Origin: Hawksworthiomyces lignivorus
Taxonomy: Eukaryota; Ascomycota; Sordariomycetes; Ophiostomatales; Ophiostomataceae
DNA: 64,000 nucleotides
Assembly: GCA_002917075.1 (NCBI GenBank)
Contig: NTMA01000056.1
Span: forward strand, 62,001 to 126,000
Direction of reading: 5' to 3'
Shown here: positions 49,533-60,623 of the stretch, piece after piece
How the letters are laid out: each line of letters begins with the position of its first letter
Numbering within the stretch: the stretch's first letter is position 1
Program-made: the position numbers and the translations under genes
Notes under the pieces: generated by a model
The model's database searches: none
What the model was told of the DNA's origin: nothing
Seen by the model: only the letters and a program-made list of their open reading frames with translations

Positions 49533-50131
49533 CTACTTCTCTTCAACCTGCGCACTCCGTGAAAGATATCTCAGCAAATGGTGGATGCCGTAGCTCACAA
49601 TCATGGCAGCACACGCTGTCCATGGCGTGAGCCCAAGTAGAATGATCATTGAGTCAGCCCCCGACGCGAACGCGGTAACAACCACACTTCCCCCGGCGAG
49701 TAGAAATATCAACCATTGAAGGTGGTCATGGCCATGTCGTCGATGCACAAATGCCGAGACTGCACATCCGAGAACTAAATAAGAAAAAAGCGCAACTTCA
49801 GCTGATGGCCGTGCTAAAAATAAATGAAAGAAATTCTGTTGTCGCTTTTCGACTGCCTAAGCCACGACGACATCCACGATTTCGGTAATTAGCGTTGATT
49901 CACATCCTCCAAAAACATAAGATCTAGGTGCCACAAGGGGGAGAAAATGGGCAAAAGAAGGTCACAAAAGTAGCTCACCTCAGCATCTTGCAGCTGTAGG
50001 TCAAGACCAAGTGCTCGGCGCGAAGCCGTGAAGGCTGCGATCATCCCTACTCCCATTTCTACGAGTTCCGTCGCCCATCTCGACGTCTGGCGGTTTGCTT
50101 CCGTTTCTTTCCATGAGTCCTTTATTTTCAT
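49533..50131 (-). CDS. Small unrecognised multi-pass membrane protein
   Basis: Two exons, 49979-50131 and 49533-49835, separated by a 143-nt intron with GTGAGC donor and ACAG acceptor, join in phase 0 to give 151 residues. Later AG dinucleotides near the acceptor all break the frame, so this acceptor is favoured. The N-terminus is charged (MKIKDSWKETEANRQTSRW). At least three hydrophobic segments follow: VALFSYLVLGCAVSAFV, LQWLIFLLAGGSVVVTAFA, and a Trp-containing one starting MIILLGLTPWTACAAM. A His/Arg-rich loop (HRRHGHDH) lies between the first two. The tail is short and charged. I recognise no family. An upstream exon cannot be excluded. Confidence 0.5.
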
Positions 50132-51108
50132 TCTGCCATGCGCAAGCACAACCCCCGTCTCTCGTCTTCGCAAAAAATAAGAGCCTGGATAAAAAAAGGT
50201 ACGGTAACCTTTCCGAAGGGAAAAGCTAAAGCTGCTTGAGTCAGAAATTCATGCATCCGACAGAACAATTGCGGCTCTGCGTCGTATGCCATGTTTGTGG
50301 GCGCTCAATTTATATAATAAAAAGCGTCGGGCACTTAGTCTGTTGGGCAAAACATCTTCAGCTAGGGAAGCCTCTGCCTCGTGAAACCAGCCCACCCCGC
50401 CAATACGACCACCCGCTGTCAATTCTTGATATCTCAAGCATGTATCTTTCTGCTCAGCCTTCTCCTCTCGCTTTGCACAAACAGGGCGGGGTTTTTGCAC
50501 TTTTGCACAATTCCACGGCCACCCACACTCTTCAGTTGACCAACCCGTCAGTTGACCAACCTGTCAGTTGACCAACCCGCTCTTTCGAAGTGATTCTAGG
50601 AGCTTCCACGTTGGGATTTCCTGCATTCATGCCCAAGGGTCGGCTGGTGGTCGTGATATGCCCTCGCGGAATAGCCAGCCTTGTGTTTCGTGATCCAATC
50701 ACATAGCGGACCAAACGTCTGCCGCATATTTGCCCCAAAGGTAGTGAGCCTAAGGCAACCCAGGTCTGATACAAGTAAATCAGTCATTAATAAGAGAAGC
50801 AGTCCGTAGTTGATATCAACAAATAGGATTTGTGCCCAAGATTTAAATGCCTTCTAACAGCACTTCAGTTTCTGGGGATTTCTTCTCCTTTCAATCTAAT
50901 TTGCAGACTTCCAATGACGAGACTCATCCATATGCTGTTACCTGCTATTTTGTTTCGACCGAGCTGTGCCATTGAAATCTCCGCCGCTCCTTGACAATCT
51001 TCAGCAGTCCTCTTCCCGGGCCACTGATTTAATTGAAAGAAATACCTCTGTGGTTTCTCCTGTCTTCAGCTCTCTATTTCCAGTGTCAAATACTCGACGA
51101 GTAGGACT
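50132..51108. promoter_or_regulatory. Divergent intergenic region between two membrane-protein genes
   Basis: About 1 kb, containing the 16-bp tandem repeat described separately. No gene seen. Confidence 0.45.
50532..50579 (+). repeat. Three tandem 16-bp units
   Basis: The unit is TCAGTTGACCAACCCG; copies 1 and 3 are identical and copy 2 has one C-to-T change. There are no spacers. Confidence 0.95.
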
Positions 51109-52043
51109 ATGACTTCCACCATGGCTTCGGAGACGACCTTCGATAGTACCTTTGGTTGTATCAAACGGTTCTGGTCTCTGGAATATATGCAACAACTGGA
51201 AATACGACACCAATCCCTTTTCCACTGGTTTAAAATACTGTCTTGGAGTTTAATGGTCTTTATTCCGCTATATCTAGTATCCGGTGATGCTGACAACTTG
51301 ATCTGGATTCCCTATATCGCGTAAGAGATCTTGTCTTCATATATCCGCTTTGTCTGCATCTTGTTCTTGTCCTTGAGCATCCGGGATATCTTTGCTGACT
51401 TCTAATGATTTTTTGGCTTCAACCAGCCTCCCTTTCATGCACTGTACCGCCTCTCTCTTTTATATATGGACTCGCACAGATCACTTCAGGACGTGAGTCT
51501 GGCATAGCATATCTTTAAGCCAAACTCCACTGTCGTTAAATACTCACCTGCTTTAGGATTAGGTTTTCTACTTTCCTTATTGAGCTCGCTCTTTTTCTGT
51601 TTGCTGTAGCCGACAAAAAAGGTGTACTCAGCCCAGACAGGCTCCTGTCAGCATTGTGGCTTCTTACTATACTTAATCTTGCACCTTTAGAAATCTGGCA
51701 ATCGAACTCTCGTTGCCTCGGGCCCCGAGGGCGCTTAAATAGCTTGTTGGCCCTAGAGGATGCGCGGCTGGCCGTGGGACCACGGTCATGGAATTCAAAC
51801 ACCACGCTTAGCGGATCAGTGGTGTCGCTCCCTGGCATTCCGTCTTCTCTAACCTTGGGACTTCCGCGCATAAATGACGATCCACTCGCACCCATTTTCC
51901 CATGGCAAACCAGGACCACATCGGGCAACGACCAGTGGAATTTTAGCAATGGAGAACGCCCTGCGCAAGAGGATAACGCAAGCCCGGGAAGCAGTCTTGA
52001 CAGCTATTTCCTGAGACCAGTTGGAAGGAGTGTTCCAACCTAA
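51109..52043 (+). CDS. Unrecognised membrane protein with about four hydrophobic segments
   Basis: Three exons, 51109-51320, 51427-51492 and 51557-52043, with GTAAGA and GTGAGT donors and matching phases, give 254 residues. Hydrophobic segments lie near residues 41-57 (FKILSWSLMVFIPLYLV), 65-90 across the first junction, 100-113 (FLIELALFLFAVA) and 122-142 (LLSALWLLTILNLAPLEIW). The last 100 residues are polar, Ser/Pro-rich and probably cytosolic or disordered. The helix spacing resembles the N-terminal TMD0 of fungal ABCC transporters, but the ABC core is absent and the similarity is weak. No family name can be given. Confidence 0.55.
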
Positions 52044-54580
52044 GCAACATTTAAGTCTCGCGCCTTCAGAAGTCTTGTTTAAGTTCTGTCCATGGGGATA
52101 CTATGGCCATTTTCAAAGAATGCCAGGAACCACCTTTTTGATGTCGGAGACGTCTCTTGTTCCACAGGATTTATACCAGACAGCGTGGTTCCGTGCTGGC
52201 TTCTTTCGTGTTTCTGGACTGGGGGGATCTATAAGATGACAACGTGTTTTCGCCGTCTCGTGGAGTGCTCATAGTTCCTGCCACCTCGTTCGCATTTTAT
52301 TCCCACTCGCGTTACGATCTACTCTACCTTGTTTGCTCTTCTCTGCCTCGTGTTAAGTCATGAAGGCGGATTGACCACAGCGTACAAAGGTTTCTCCCTT
52401 GCAGGGAAGAAGGAATTTCGATGGCCCAAATCTACCTGATAGACACCTTTAATTAAGGGATACAAGCTAGCTGTTCTGCAATTGTTTTTATTTTCTATTT
52501 GCAGTTTCGATCATCCTCGTCGAGCCACGTCATTATTCATCTATATATCCAGGCACGGACGTTTACCTAAGAATAATTTATTCCATATGCCGGAAAGGAT
52601 AGGATGGGGTACCTGCCGCGCCCACAGGATGGTTAAGGCACACAAGGACCCAGATTACACGCGCATTGGCACGATGCCTGTCCACCGGATCGAAATTCAG
52701 ACTTGGGATACAAAAATACTCTGTTCTTCTATTTACACCGTTTATTGGTCAGCCTAACATATAACATGCCACTGTAACGACTCAATACCAAGTGAACATC
52801 GTCCCAGCTTGTCCGAGAGACTACTAGAGGCCAATGTACGGTTTGGACCTTTTATTTTCATTCCTCGTTATTATTATTTTTGGATCTGCGAAATGTTTCT
52901 CATCGCAGACCTAGGGTAGCCGTGAGTGTTTTTAATTTTGGGTTTCTCTTACCGCCCTTTTTACTTGTCTCGATTTGCCAGGCACATTCGTTGAAGGGCT
53001 GCGTCTTGGATCTCTGCGTCTCTCAGCTTTTTTTGGGGAGGACGATTTTTTCCCTTTCTTTTTTTTTGCCTCTAGCTTGCCATCATCAACACCTAACACA
53101 GACAACGGTATGCAGTTGTTTTTTTTTCTATCAGATCACGAGCGCGATATATGCGAATACGCACATGTGATGGCGTTTGTGGCCAAGGTACCGGAGCAAA
53201 TGAGTCCGGAAATCGATGGTCCTCTTTCAGCGTCTACTTAGACTTCTCAATTTTGGCAACAGAATAATTTCAGTTACAGACTATTTCTTAGCATATTTGC
53301 TACCTTGTCGGCAAATTCGGCAAGAGAGTGAATAGGGTTTCTTCCTGGAGTTGTGTTTTTGACATTTCTTCTATATGCGCTTTTATCTGGGTTGAAATGG
53401 AGAGGAATTGCCTAGCAGGCAGGCATCTGTTCCTTGTTATGTTATATTACGGGTCATCTCACAGCACCATCTACCTCGTAGGAGTTGTGCGACTATTGTT
53501 TAGGGCGCTGCTTTTGGGTTTACAGACTACCAATGACTTAGGATTGTCATGGTTTGCGGCAAAGAAGACGAAGGTTGGAGCATAGCCGAGCCAATATTAA
53601 ACAATTGCACTCCTCTCACTGAATATGTCGCTTGTTCACCCTCCCTTGCGCCTCTCATCCTCGCCAAGATACGTCTAGGTCATGTTGCTATTCCCGAAGT
53701 GTTCTTGGTGCTACAAACCAGAAGGATCACCAATCGAATATTGTTCGTGTTTGGCAAGATAGACCGGCAATTCTCTCAACGGGTAATGGGTTTACATCTT
53801 CTCAGCACTTTGTGTACATGTACATGGCGTGAGATATACACCTCTCCGGACAAAACACTGTACCAACGAAATAGGTTTGTATCCCTCGAGACGAATTGAA
53901 GCGAGATAGAGGATTTTATTTCATGCAAATAGCGTCTATGCTTGTTCTAGAACAAGACTACCGGGACTCTGCTAGTTGGCTTTCTGACATTGCGAAGCCA
54001 TAGGGAACAATCATGCGTTGTGCTGTACACAGAGGTGTCATGCCAGTAAACCAACCAGGAGCGCTCCCGAGGTGAATACATAACTTGCTACTCCTCGCTC
54101 TGACTTCTTCGCTCCGCTCACAGGTCTTTGGGCATGATTCGTCTGACTCCGCCGATGTTCGTCCGTTTTCCCTGCCCAGCGGCGCCTGCTTTGGAGGAGC
54201 CTTTTAAATTTCCCATTCTTTTCCTTAAGAGACTATGCCAAAGGGCCTCACTGCCTTGTCCTAGCTCCCACAGAGCAGAGATAGAATAATCGTGGTAGGC
54301 TTCTCGTTGCCGCTCGGTCAGTTAAGCTTCGTCGATACGCCCGGGTCATCCAAGCACACTGTTATCGTATTTCTGTAGACAGAGGGGTGTACACCCAGGA
54401 TATGAGTCCGACCAGCAGATCTTCCTTTCCAGCAAAAGCGGACGATTGATGCTGGAGGTTATTGCAGGGGGCCATGCCCCAATAAAATGCCAAGAAAACG
54501 TCAACACGAGGAATGTAGTCTTTCATCCTCAGCTTTTCTCGTCATACTAGTAGCCTTATGTAATGCATACGGTGGGCAGT
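52044..54580. other. 2.5-kb gene-free region
   Basis: Between the membrane-protein gene and the 3' end of FCF1. The longest frame (53549-53899) has no recognised content. T-rich runs lie near 53020-53065 and 53115-53130. Confidence 0.5.
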
Positions 54581-55735
54581 TTATGACACGGGCGCTCCAG
54601 GAAGGTTCTCAATCACATACTTGCCCCGAGCCACGTTCATAATTCTAGTCAAACAGTAAGCCTTTTCTGCGTTTTTATTTGAGGTTCACAAATATGAAAA
54701 GGAGGGGCAAGTGGCACTTACGGAACGCCAGGGACTTTACGAATCCGCCGTTTCAAGTCACGATCGTTTGTAGCGACGATGTACTACCGTGTATTAGTTT
54801 GTCTTCATTATGAGGCCCGATTCGGGAAAGGATGCAGGGTGAACGTACGATACTAGGGCCGTTAGTTTGGAGCTTCTTAGCAAACAACTAGAGAGTACAG
54901 AGCAAAGCCCTTTGATGGGCAACATACCGGTTCTTCACGATTCTGTCGAAAATACAGTCGTCGGCATAGGTACTGAAACCGAGTTAGCTGGATTGAAGAT
55001 ATTAAAAACAGACCAAAGACAGAGGAGGGAGAATAGAGCTGACCCTTTATGGGTGCACTTGGACCGCTCCCACCGTTCATCTCTCGCAATCTTGAGCGCG
55101 ATGCGGAACTTAGTCCCCAGCTTTTCCAACTCGGCCATGACACAGTCGGTTATGATAGGACGACAAGTCGCGTAGAGGCAGTCCATCTAAAGCAAGAGTC
55201 AGTCAGCTAACGAAGCAAGAGACACGGGTGGTAGTGAAGCAGCTTACCATTGATTCTAGTAAGGGAAGCTTCCGTTTGACTGTGTGAGAGAGAAAACTCT
55301 AAGCAGCTTATTAATAAGGAGCCTTTGCGGGTAGCTGGGGAATATCGAAGATGAGAAGCCCGTACCGTGTCTACGAGTATTTGGTATGGGGGCACCAGAG
55401 CTGTATTCGCCTTGTGGAAGAGCGAGATGGGTTGTTGGGGGCTTGTTGAGGTAAGTTAGCTAGGGGACGAAATAAAGAGGACAATGAACGGTCCTGCCGC
55501 TCGAGATCGCATACACTTCCCGGACAAGCTCCGTCGCCGCCTCGGCTCTTTGCTTCTTGTTGGCAAGCTCTTCTTTTTCCTTGTTCTTCTTCAGCCTGGC
55601 GTCTCTCTGGCCAATCAGTCTCTTGACCTGGTAGAAGTTAGCAACAAACCTGGCGCCCACAATCTGTGTTCGAATACGCTGTTATACAAAGGGACTTACC
55701 TCGCCATATTTTCTTGTTTTCTTATGCACACCCAT
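54581..55735 (-). CDS. FCF1: rRNA-processing protein Fcf1/Utp24 (PIN-domain nuclease)
   Basis: I reconstruct nine exons: 55700-55735, 55515-55627, 55366-55441, 55248-55298, 55044-55186, 54928-54972, 54849-54852, 54722-54783 and 54581-54644. They sum to 594 nt and 197 residues, the normal Fcf1 length. The protein begins [12 protein letters not shown] and continues [15 protein letters not shown], the PIN-domain start [16 protein letters not shown] (first metal-binding Asp), [23 protein letters not shown] (Asp pair) and [20 protein letters not shown] (last catalytic Asp). Fcf1 is the small-subunit processome nuclease implicated in early cuts on pre-rRNA in the nucleolus. Exon 7 is only four bases (TATC). 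Exon 2 uses a GTATGC donor two bases after a competing GTGTAT, which would shift the frame. The gene is unusually intron-dense compared with its neighbours. Confidence 0.9.
54849..54852 (-). other. FCF1: Putative 4-nt micro-exon of FCF1
   Basis: TATC is flanked upstream by an intron ending CTAACGGCCCTAG and downstream by GTACGT. It converts ...AACCG + TATC + TACATC into Asn-Arg-Ile-Tyr-Ile, keeping the frame and the expected residues. Confidence 0.7.
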
Positions 55736-56119
55736 GTTTGGTAGTGAATGGGCTTTGTTGGTATCTGTCGAAACAAAAGATTGATCTGCCTTTGGAGATG
55801 CGGCAAGCAAACGTGATGGGAGTCTGACGAGCAGGCGCTGTTCATCTCTCCATATTTTTTTTTTTTTTTTTTTTGTATATCTTATCGCGATAACATACAT
55901 ACTGTACACGCGAGTATGCGTATATGCAATTATGCGAAGGTCGCACTGCACGGCGACAGTGCGTCACAGTCGGAGCTTTGAAAAATGAGATATTTGAGCT
56001 AAAAATACTAATTTACCTTGTCATGCAGATTTTTCGCTAATCGCAGCAACTGACAGTTGGTCACGCAAAGCGCCAACCAAGAGCAGCTTTAAATCGAAGA
56101 AGTACCCAGTATGCTCACA

Positions 56120-56140
56120 CAGTGTACAGAACATACACTG
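56120..56140. repeat. 7-bp inverted repeat with 7-nt loop
   Basis: CAGTGTA and TACACTG arms separated by CAGAACA. It lies 385 bp upstream of FCF1. Confidence 0.6.
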
Positions 56141-56728
56141 TACACGCACTTTTTTTGTCACATTGGACGTGTTGGCGTTGTTTGGCGTTTGGTTTCCTCT
56201 AATTTGCCAAAAAGGAAAGTTCAAGCTTTTGGAAGTCCACAAGGTCTTGGCGGCGTGGAGCGGGGATTGAAAGTACACCCTAACACAGTACGGGATGACG
56301 GCGAATGATCTCGTATTTTCTGCTTTTCCATTTTCTCGTACCTCTTTTAATTCCCTGTCTTCGTTTCCTGACCCATCACGGTATTCTTGATGCAAGGTAC
56401 ATAGATCTACTAACAGGAAGAAGTAAACCCGTATTCTCCTTAATACCCCAAGACTTTTTTTTTTTAATGCAACCGCCGTAGCTCAAAAATGCTGAGTATT
56501 ATCTAAATCATCGATCATTCCGTTAGTCCTCTACTTTGCACTGTATTGAGCACGGTAGTAGAAAGTCACTAGTCCAAAAAGAGCGATGGTAGTCTGTAAC
56601 TAAAACGGACACGAGAAACAAGAAAAGAAGGAACGACCCTGACAAAACAGCCGGGCGCCGTTGCCTCCCTTCCCCTTTTCCATGCTTTTTTCCCCTTTCC
56701 CTGGCGGCTCTCTCCTATTAAAGCCCTG

Positions 56729-56737
56729 TACTCCGTA
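56729..56737 (-). repeat. TACGGAGTA motif, copy 6 (reverse strand)
   Basis: Reads TACTCCGTA on the plus strand, about 1 kb upstream of the Csi2-like gene and on the far side of FCF1's promoter. Confidence 0.9.
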
Positions 56738-57179
56738 CACGTATGGCATACTATTTGCTCGTGCTGTGCTTTCAGGGGAGCGTATTGCGATGTCGTACCC
56801 TGACGTCTTCTGGGCTCCTGGGCTGCGCGAAGACGAGCTCTGTAGACGTATGTGTTTCCGAGTCCTCCTGTACCGAGCAGTATACGACGTATTATTATTT
56901 TGTATTGCAAATGTATACCCCGTAATAACTTCACGTGTATAATCCACACGTCCTTACTTACGTCGAGGCCTGCCGCATGGCGTTGTCCCGCCTCTGCCAG
57001 ACATGCCAGCGAGACTGAGTACCCTCAGCTCAGCTCAGCATAGCCCACTCAGGCCCAGCCCGCTGCTGACGCCTTATTTCATTTTATGCCTCCGGCTCTT
57101 TTGTTAATGTGAAAACGCAAACCCCATATTAGCTATACGAACATACGCACGCCGTAGTAGACAGAAAGTTAGGCGATTT

Positions 57180-57620
57180 TTCCTCCACATTCCTCATTTC
57201 TTTCCCCTTCCCTTTCCCTCCTTTGGTAACCGCAAGCCTTCCTTTTCCTTTTCCTTTTTTTTTTTTCCTTTCTTTCACTTCTCTTTTCCTGATTTCATCG
57301 TCCTCGTTCAGCACCGCCTGACAACGTCGCGTCGACATCCGCCTAGCAACCTTTTCTTACGTCTCTCCTATTACCGTCCTCTACCGCGGTTCATTCGTTT
57401 CAGTCTTTTTTGCCTTCGATTCGCTTCGTCTTGTTCTTGTCACTCGCTTCACGCCGTCTTCTTTCTCTTTCTTCTTTTTTGGCGCCAAAAAAACACTACT
57501 TCTTTTTATAATATATTTATATCTTAGATTCTTTGTGCTATATATTCCATATCGTCTTTTTGTGCTACTCTTTTCGTCTATCGCTATTTCTACCTTCTTT
57601 TCATATTCAAGTCACACTGG
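57180..57620 (+). promoter_or_regulatory. Pyrimidine-rich leader before the Csi2-like gene
   Basis: C/T-rich coding-strand sequence with several T runs ends about 125 bp before the ATG. It probably covers the core promoter and 5' untranslated region. Confidence 0.5.
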
Positions 57621-57744
57621 CACGACATTCGGCTTCTCTCCTTCGCTGTATCACTTCGCATCATTCGGCGGCGTTTTGACCACTGTATCACTGCGGCCTT
57701 TCTTCTTTTCCTGAAAGCTAGTCGAAAAAAAGAAGGGCATCGCA

Positions 57745-58950
57745 ATGAAGATGAAGACGTCACGAATGTCACTGAAGCGGACGCTTCTCTTGTCGACCAT
57801 TCTCGGCGTGTCACTGCTGTCTTCCGCCGCGTTGGCAGCTGACCCCCCCAAGACAAATACGCCGACCACCTCGGCTAAGCAGACGGCGACAAACACCAAT
57901 GGCGGCAAGACAACAACCAACAACAACACCCCGACAAAGCAAACGTCCACCCCCGCAGATTCAGCAGCTCCGAGCTCTGCCCCCGCCCAGTCTGATGCTC
58001 CCAAAGGAGGTAACACGAGCACGCAGCAAAATACCGTGGTTATCACGCCTACCGGAGGTGGTGGAACTACCGGAAATACAGGGCCGCTGCCGACTGTCTC
58101 ATCATCCACGTCCAAGTTGGCCCTGCCTACCCTATCATTGCCCAACACCGCCATCCCCGATTATCCGGCGCCGACCGTTCCGCCTACGGAGAACGCGCCT
58201 TTCATGCAACATTCTAACCTGCCAGACGGCACTGTCTTCATTGCTGTTGGTGCTATCCTAGGTGCGTTTGGTGCAGCCGTGCTCGTGTGGCGTGCCGTTG
58301 TTGCCTACCTGCTGCACCGCTCCATCGCGCGGGCCGCGCTGGCCCAGCATGCCGCCAATGACAAAGCCCCATTCGCGGCTCCGCCTGCTCCGTTCTACAA
58401 GTACTCGGATCGCGACTCATCACTCAATCTGGGTGGCCCCGGAGCTGGCGGTGCCGGCAGCGCCGCTGGCTCTTCGTCTGCTCGTGGTGTGCGTCGGACC
58501 AACCGGGGGCCCACGCCATCAGCCACACCGTCGCAGACCAACCTGTTCTTCTCACCCACGGCTCCCGGCGCTAGTGGTCTCGGACCATCCGGCAACCGCG
58601 ATTCGCGCCTGCTGCCATCCGGCTTCTATGCTGCGGGCTCTGCCTCCCCAGCCGGCCCCGGGCACGGTCAGGCGATCGGTCTGTCCAACCTGCGCCCAGA
58701 TTCGATGGTCCATGGCCGTGGCCTCGGCCCCAGCCCTCCCGATTCGCCCAGCTTTGGCCCTATGCGGACCACACCTGTGCCGCGCAACATGAGCGGCAGC
58801 TCCGTCAGCCTCACCCGTCCTGCCAGCGGTCGCGCACCGAGTGCCTTCCTCGACGACCTTCTTGACGACCAGCCACACATGTTTCCTCCCGGCGGCCCAT
58901 CACACCAGCACACTTATAGCCAGTCGAGCCAGAGCAGCAGGCGCTATTAG
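57745..58950 (+). CDS. Csi2-like single-pass membrane protein
   Basis: One uninterrupted exon of 401 codons. A signal peptide is clear (basic start, then [18 protein letters not shown] with probable cleavage before ADPP). A Thr/Ser/Asn-rich ectodomain of about 130 residues suggests heavy O-mannosylation. The segment [20 protein letters not shown] leads to a transmembrane helix near residues 163-188 ([20 protein letters not shown]). The cytosolic part carries [15 protein letters not shown] and [20 protein letters not shown], which I recall as conserved in fungal proteins annotated as chitin synthase 3 complex protein Csi2. In yeast, CSI2 is linked to chitin synthesis and bud-neck function; the exact role is unclear. 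GC-rich codon use contrasts with its AT-rich flanks. Confidence 0.75.
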   Translation: MKMKTSRMSLKRTLLLSTILGVSLLSSAALAADPPKTNTPTTSAKQTATNTNGGKTTTNNNTPTKQTSTPADSAAPSSAPAQSDAPKGGNTSTQQNTVVITPTGGGGTTGNTGPLPTVSSSTSKLALPTLSLPNTAIPDYPAPTVPPTENAPFMQHSNLPDGTVFIAVGAILGAFGAAVLVWRAVVAYLLHRSIARAALAQHAANDKAPFAAPPAPFYKYSDRDSSLNLGGPGAGGAGSAAGSSSARGVRRTNRGPTPSATPSQTNLFFSPTAPGASGLGPSGNRDSRLLPSGFYAAGSASPAGPGHGQAIGLSNLRPDSMVHGRGLGPSPPDSPSFGPMRTTPVPRNMSGSSVSLTRPASGRAPSAFLDDLLDDQPHMFPPGGPSHQHTYSQSSQSSRRY

Positions 58951-59158
58951 TAGGTGGCTCGAAGACTCGTGGCGCCTCACCCTCGCTTCCGCATAGGGGA
59001 AGACGGGAAGCTGTCTGGCAGTCGCGTATTTGCTCGTCTTTGCTTGCATGTGCTCGTTCTTTATTCATATTCGACAAAGTTTTGGGCTCAGCTTGTCTGG
59101 GATAACGGCGTTTTATGAGACAGGCAGGGATTGACTTATTTTTACCTATTTTCCACTA

Positions 59159-59180
59159 ACCTCCCTAGGAAAAGGGAGGT
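59159..59180. repeat. Hairpin with 8-bp perfect stem, 3' of the Csi2-like gene
   Basis: ACCTCCCT pairs with AGGGAGGT around the loop AGGAAA, about 210 bp after the stop codon. It could be a 3' UTR structure. Confidence 0.7.
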
Positions 59181-59244
59181 ACCCAGGGCCATTTTTCGGG
59201 TTTGCAGAACAAGTCAATTTTTTTTTTTTTTTTTTTAAGCTTGA

Positions 59245-59264
59245 GAGACGAGAAAATTCGTCTC
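59245..59264. repeat. Hairpin with 7-bp perfect stem, after the T19 run
   Basis: GAGACGA pairs with TCGTCTC around the loop GAAAAT. It follows the T19 run by about 8 bases. Confidence 0.7.
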
Positions 59265-60623
59265 GTTAATATGGAGATCTGGAGAAGGGGGAGGGGAGTA
59301 TGACCCTCTCAAAAAGAAAGGAGAAGACTTCGATCTGCAAAGAGGGATGCGGTTTCTGCCGTGCCTCTTATGTTGGCCCTAGTGGCAACTCAATGGTACC
59401 CTTCTGTGCTTTCCTTTAGCTATTCCGTTTTCTGGCATTATAAAAGGAGTCATGGCCGACGTAGCTGGCCGCACGAACTTTTTTCTTGGTATATTCGTCG
59501 ATGTTATTGTTATTAGTGTTCCTGTTATAGCTTTCAACCATCCCTGGGAGGTGCATTTCTTGTAGCACTTTTCCATATGCACATAGTCTTCATTTATTTA
59601 TTATTATATTCTTAGCAAAGCATTACACTTCGTCAGATGTTCCTAGCAGAGCTTTCGAAAAGCGAGCCGGAAGGGAGGCATATCCGTACGGACAGCAACT
59701 GTTCTCGGGGGACCTGTCTTCGTCTCTGAAGAGTGTCTTTCCCACACCGTACGCACGGTTCGTTTGCCAATCCCACAGTGGTAGCCTTCTTTGGCGACTC
59801 AGTGCTGCGTCTTGCACAGCATTATCATGCAGCAAGAACTGCCGTTCGGCATGCCATATCTTACAATGCCCTTTTTACATGGCGACCGATACCCCTGACT
59901 CTCGCTTCTATCGTAATATGATCCTGCAGTTCGCAGGACCAGATCCCACTTGTGAAATCTTGTGCGTGACTAATTTCTCCTTTTGTTTTTTTCCGGCCGA
60001 GGAGCATGTTGAGGTACGAAAGGAGATAAGAGGTGGACAGGGCACGATGGCAATCGAGATGAGGATCACACCGTGAGACGGATCCTCATTCGTGCCACGT
60101 CTGTCTCGTCGTTTTCAACTCTTCTTGCTGCGCCTTTCTTAAATTCTTTGGTTTCCTTCTATACTCCAAATATGAGAACTGTCAGCCCAGGTCGTGGTGG
60201 GTACGCTATGTCTCCTCTTTCCATAAATTCATTTTGTTGCCTTCGCCCGGCTGCTCCTCTCTCGTCTAAAGCATGCTCAACCTCTCTACTCGGTGTCTTA
60301 TTATTTGACCTCTCTACTTTGCCTCTCACTAATTTAATCTGACATCGCGATGAGAGAATTTATATTATTGGGTATAATGGTTTGTGTTATTTAGATGGCT
60401 GCTTCTACAACGATCTACTCGCTCGCTATTATGGATCCATGCGAATGGCTAACTAAAATGGACATTTTGTCTGAAAGGTAAGATTAAAGTATTGGCAGCA
60501 AAGCGAAACTTTTGAAAGGGTGCAAAGAATCAAGAAAACGAAAAATAAACAGATGAGAACGTTTTCAAAACCGATCCGGGCAAGATGTCGTCGCGCACGA
60601 GCTCTATTTCATATCTGTGGCAG

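Larger units (their letters stand above)
55736..57744. promoter_or_regulatory. Divergent region between FCF1 and the Csi2-like gene
   Basis: It includes a T20 run at 55855-55874, an inverted repeat at 56120-56140 and a long C/T-rich leader (about 57180-57620). No gene seen. Confidence 0.45.
58951..60623. other. Convergent 3' flanks of the Csi2-like and ABCC genes
   Basis: Apart from the two hairpins and a T19 run (59218-59236), nothing recognisable is present. Small open frames (up to about 89 codons) have no features. Confidence 0.5.

Noticed and set aside
55628..55678. Alternative second exon of FCF1 starting at 55678 (adds [17 protein letters not shown])
   Set aside because: It is in frame, but Fcf1 proteins pass directly from the N-terminal KKTRK region to VKRxIGQRD, so the CTACCAG acceptor at 55628 is preferred.
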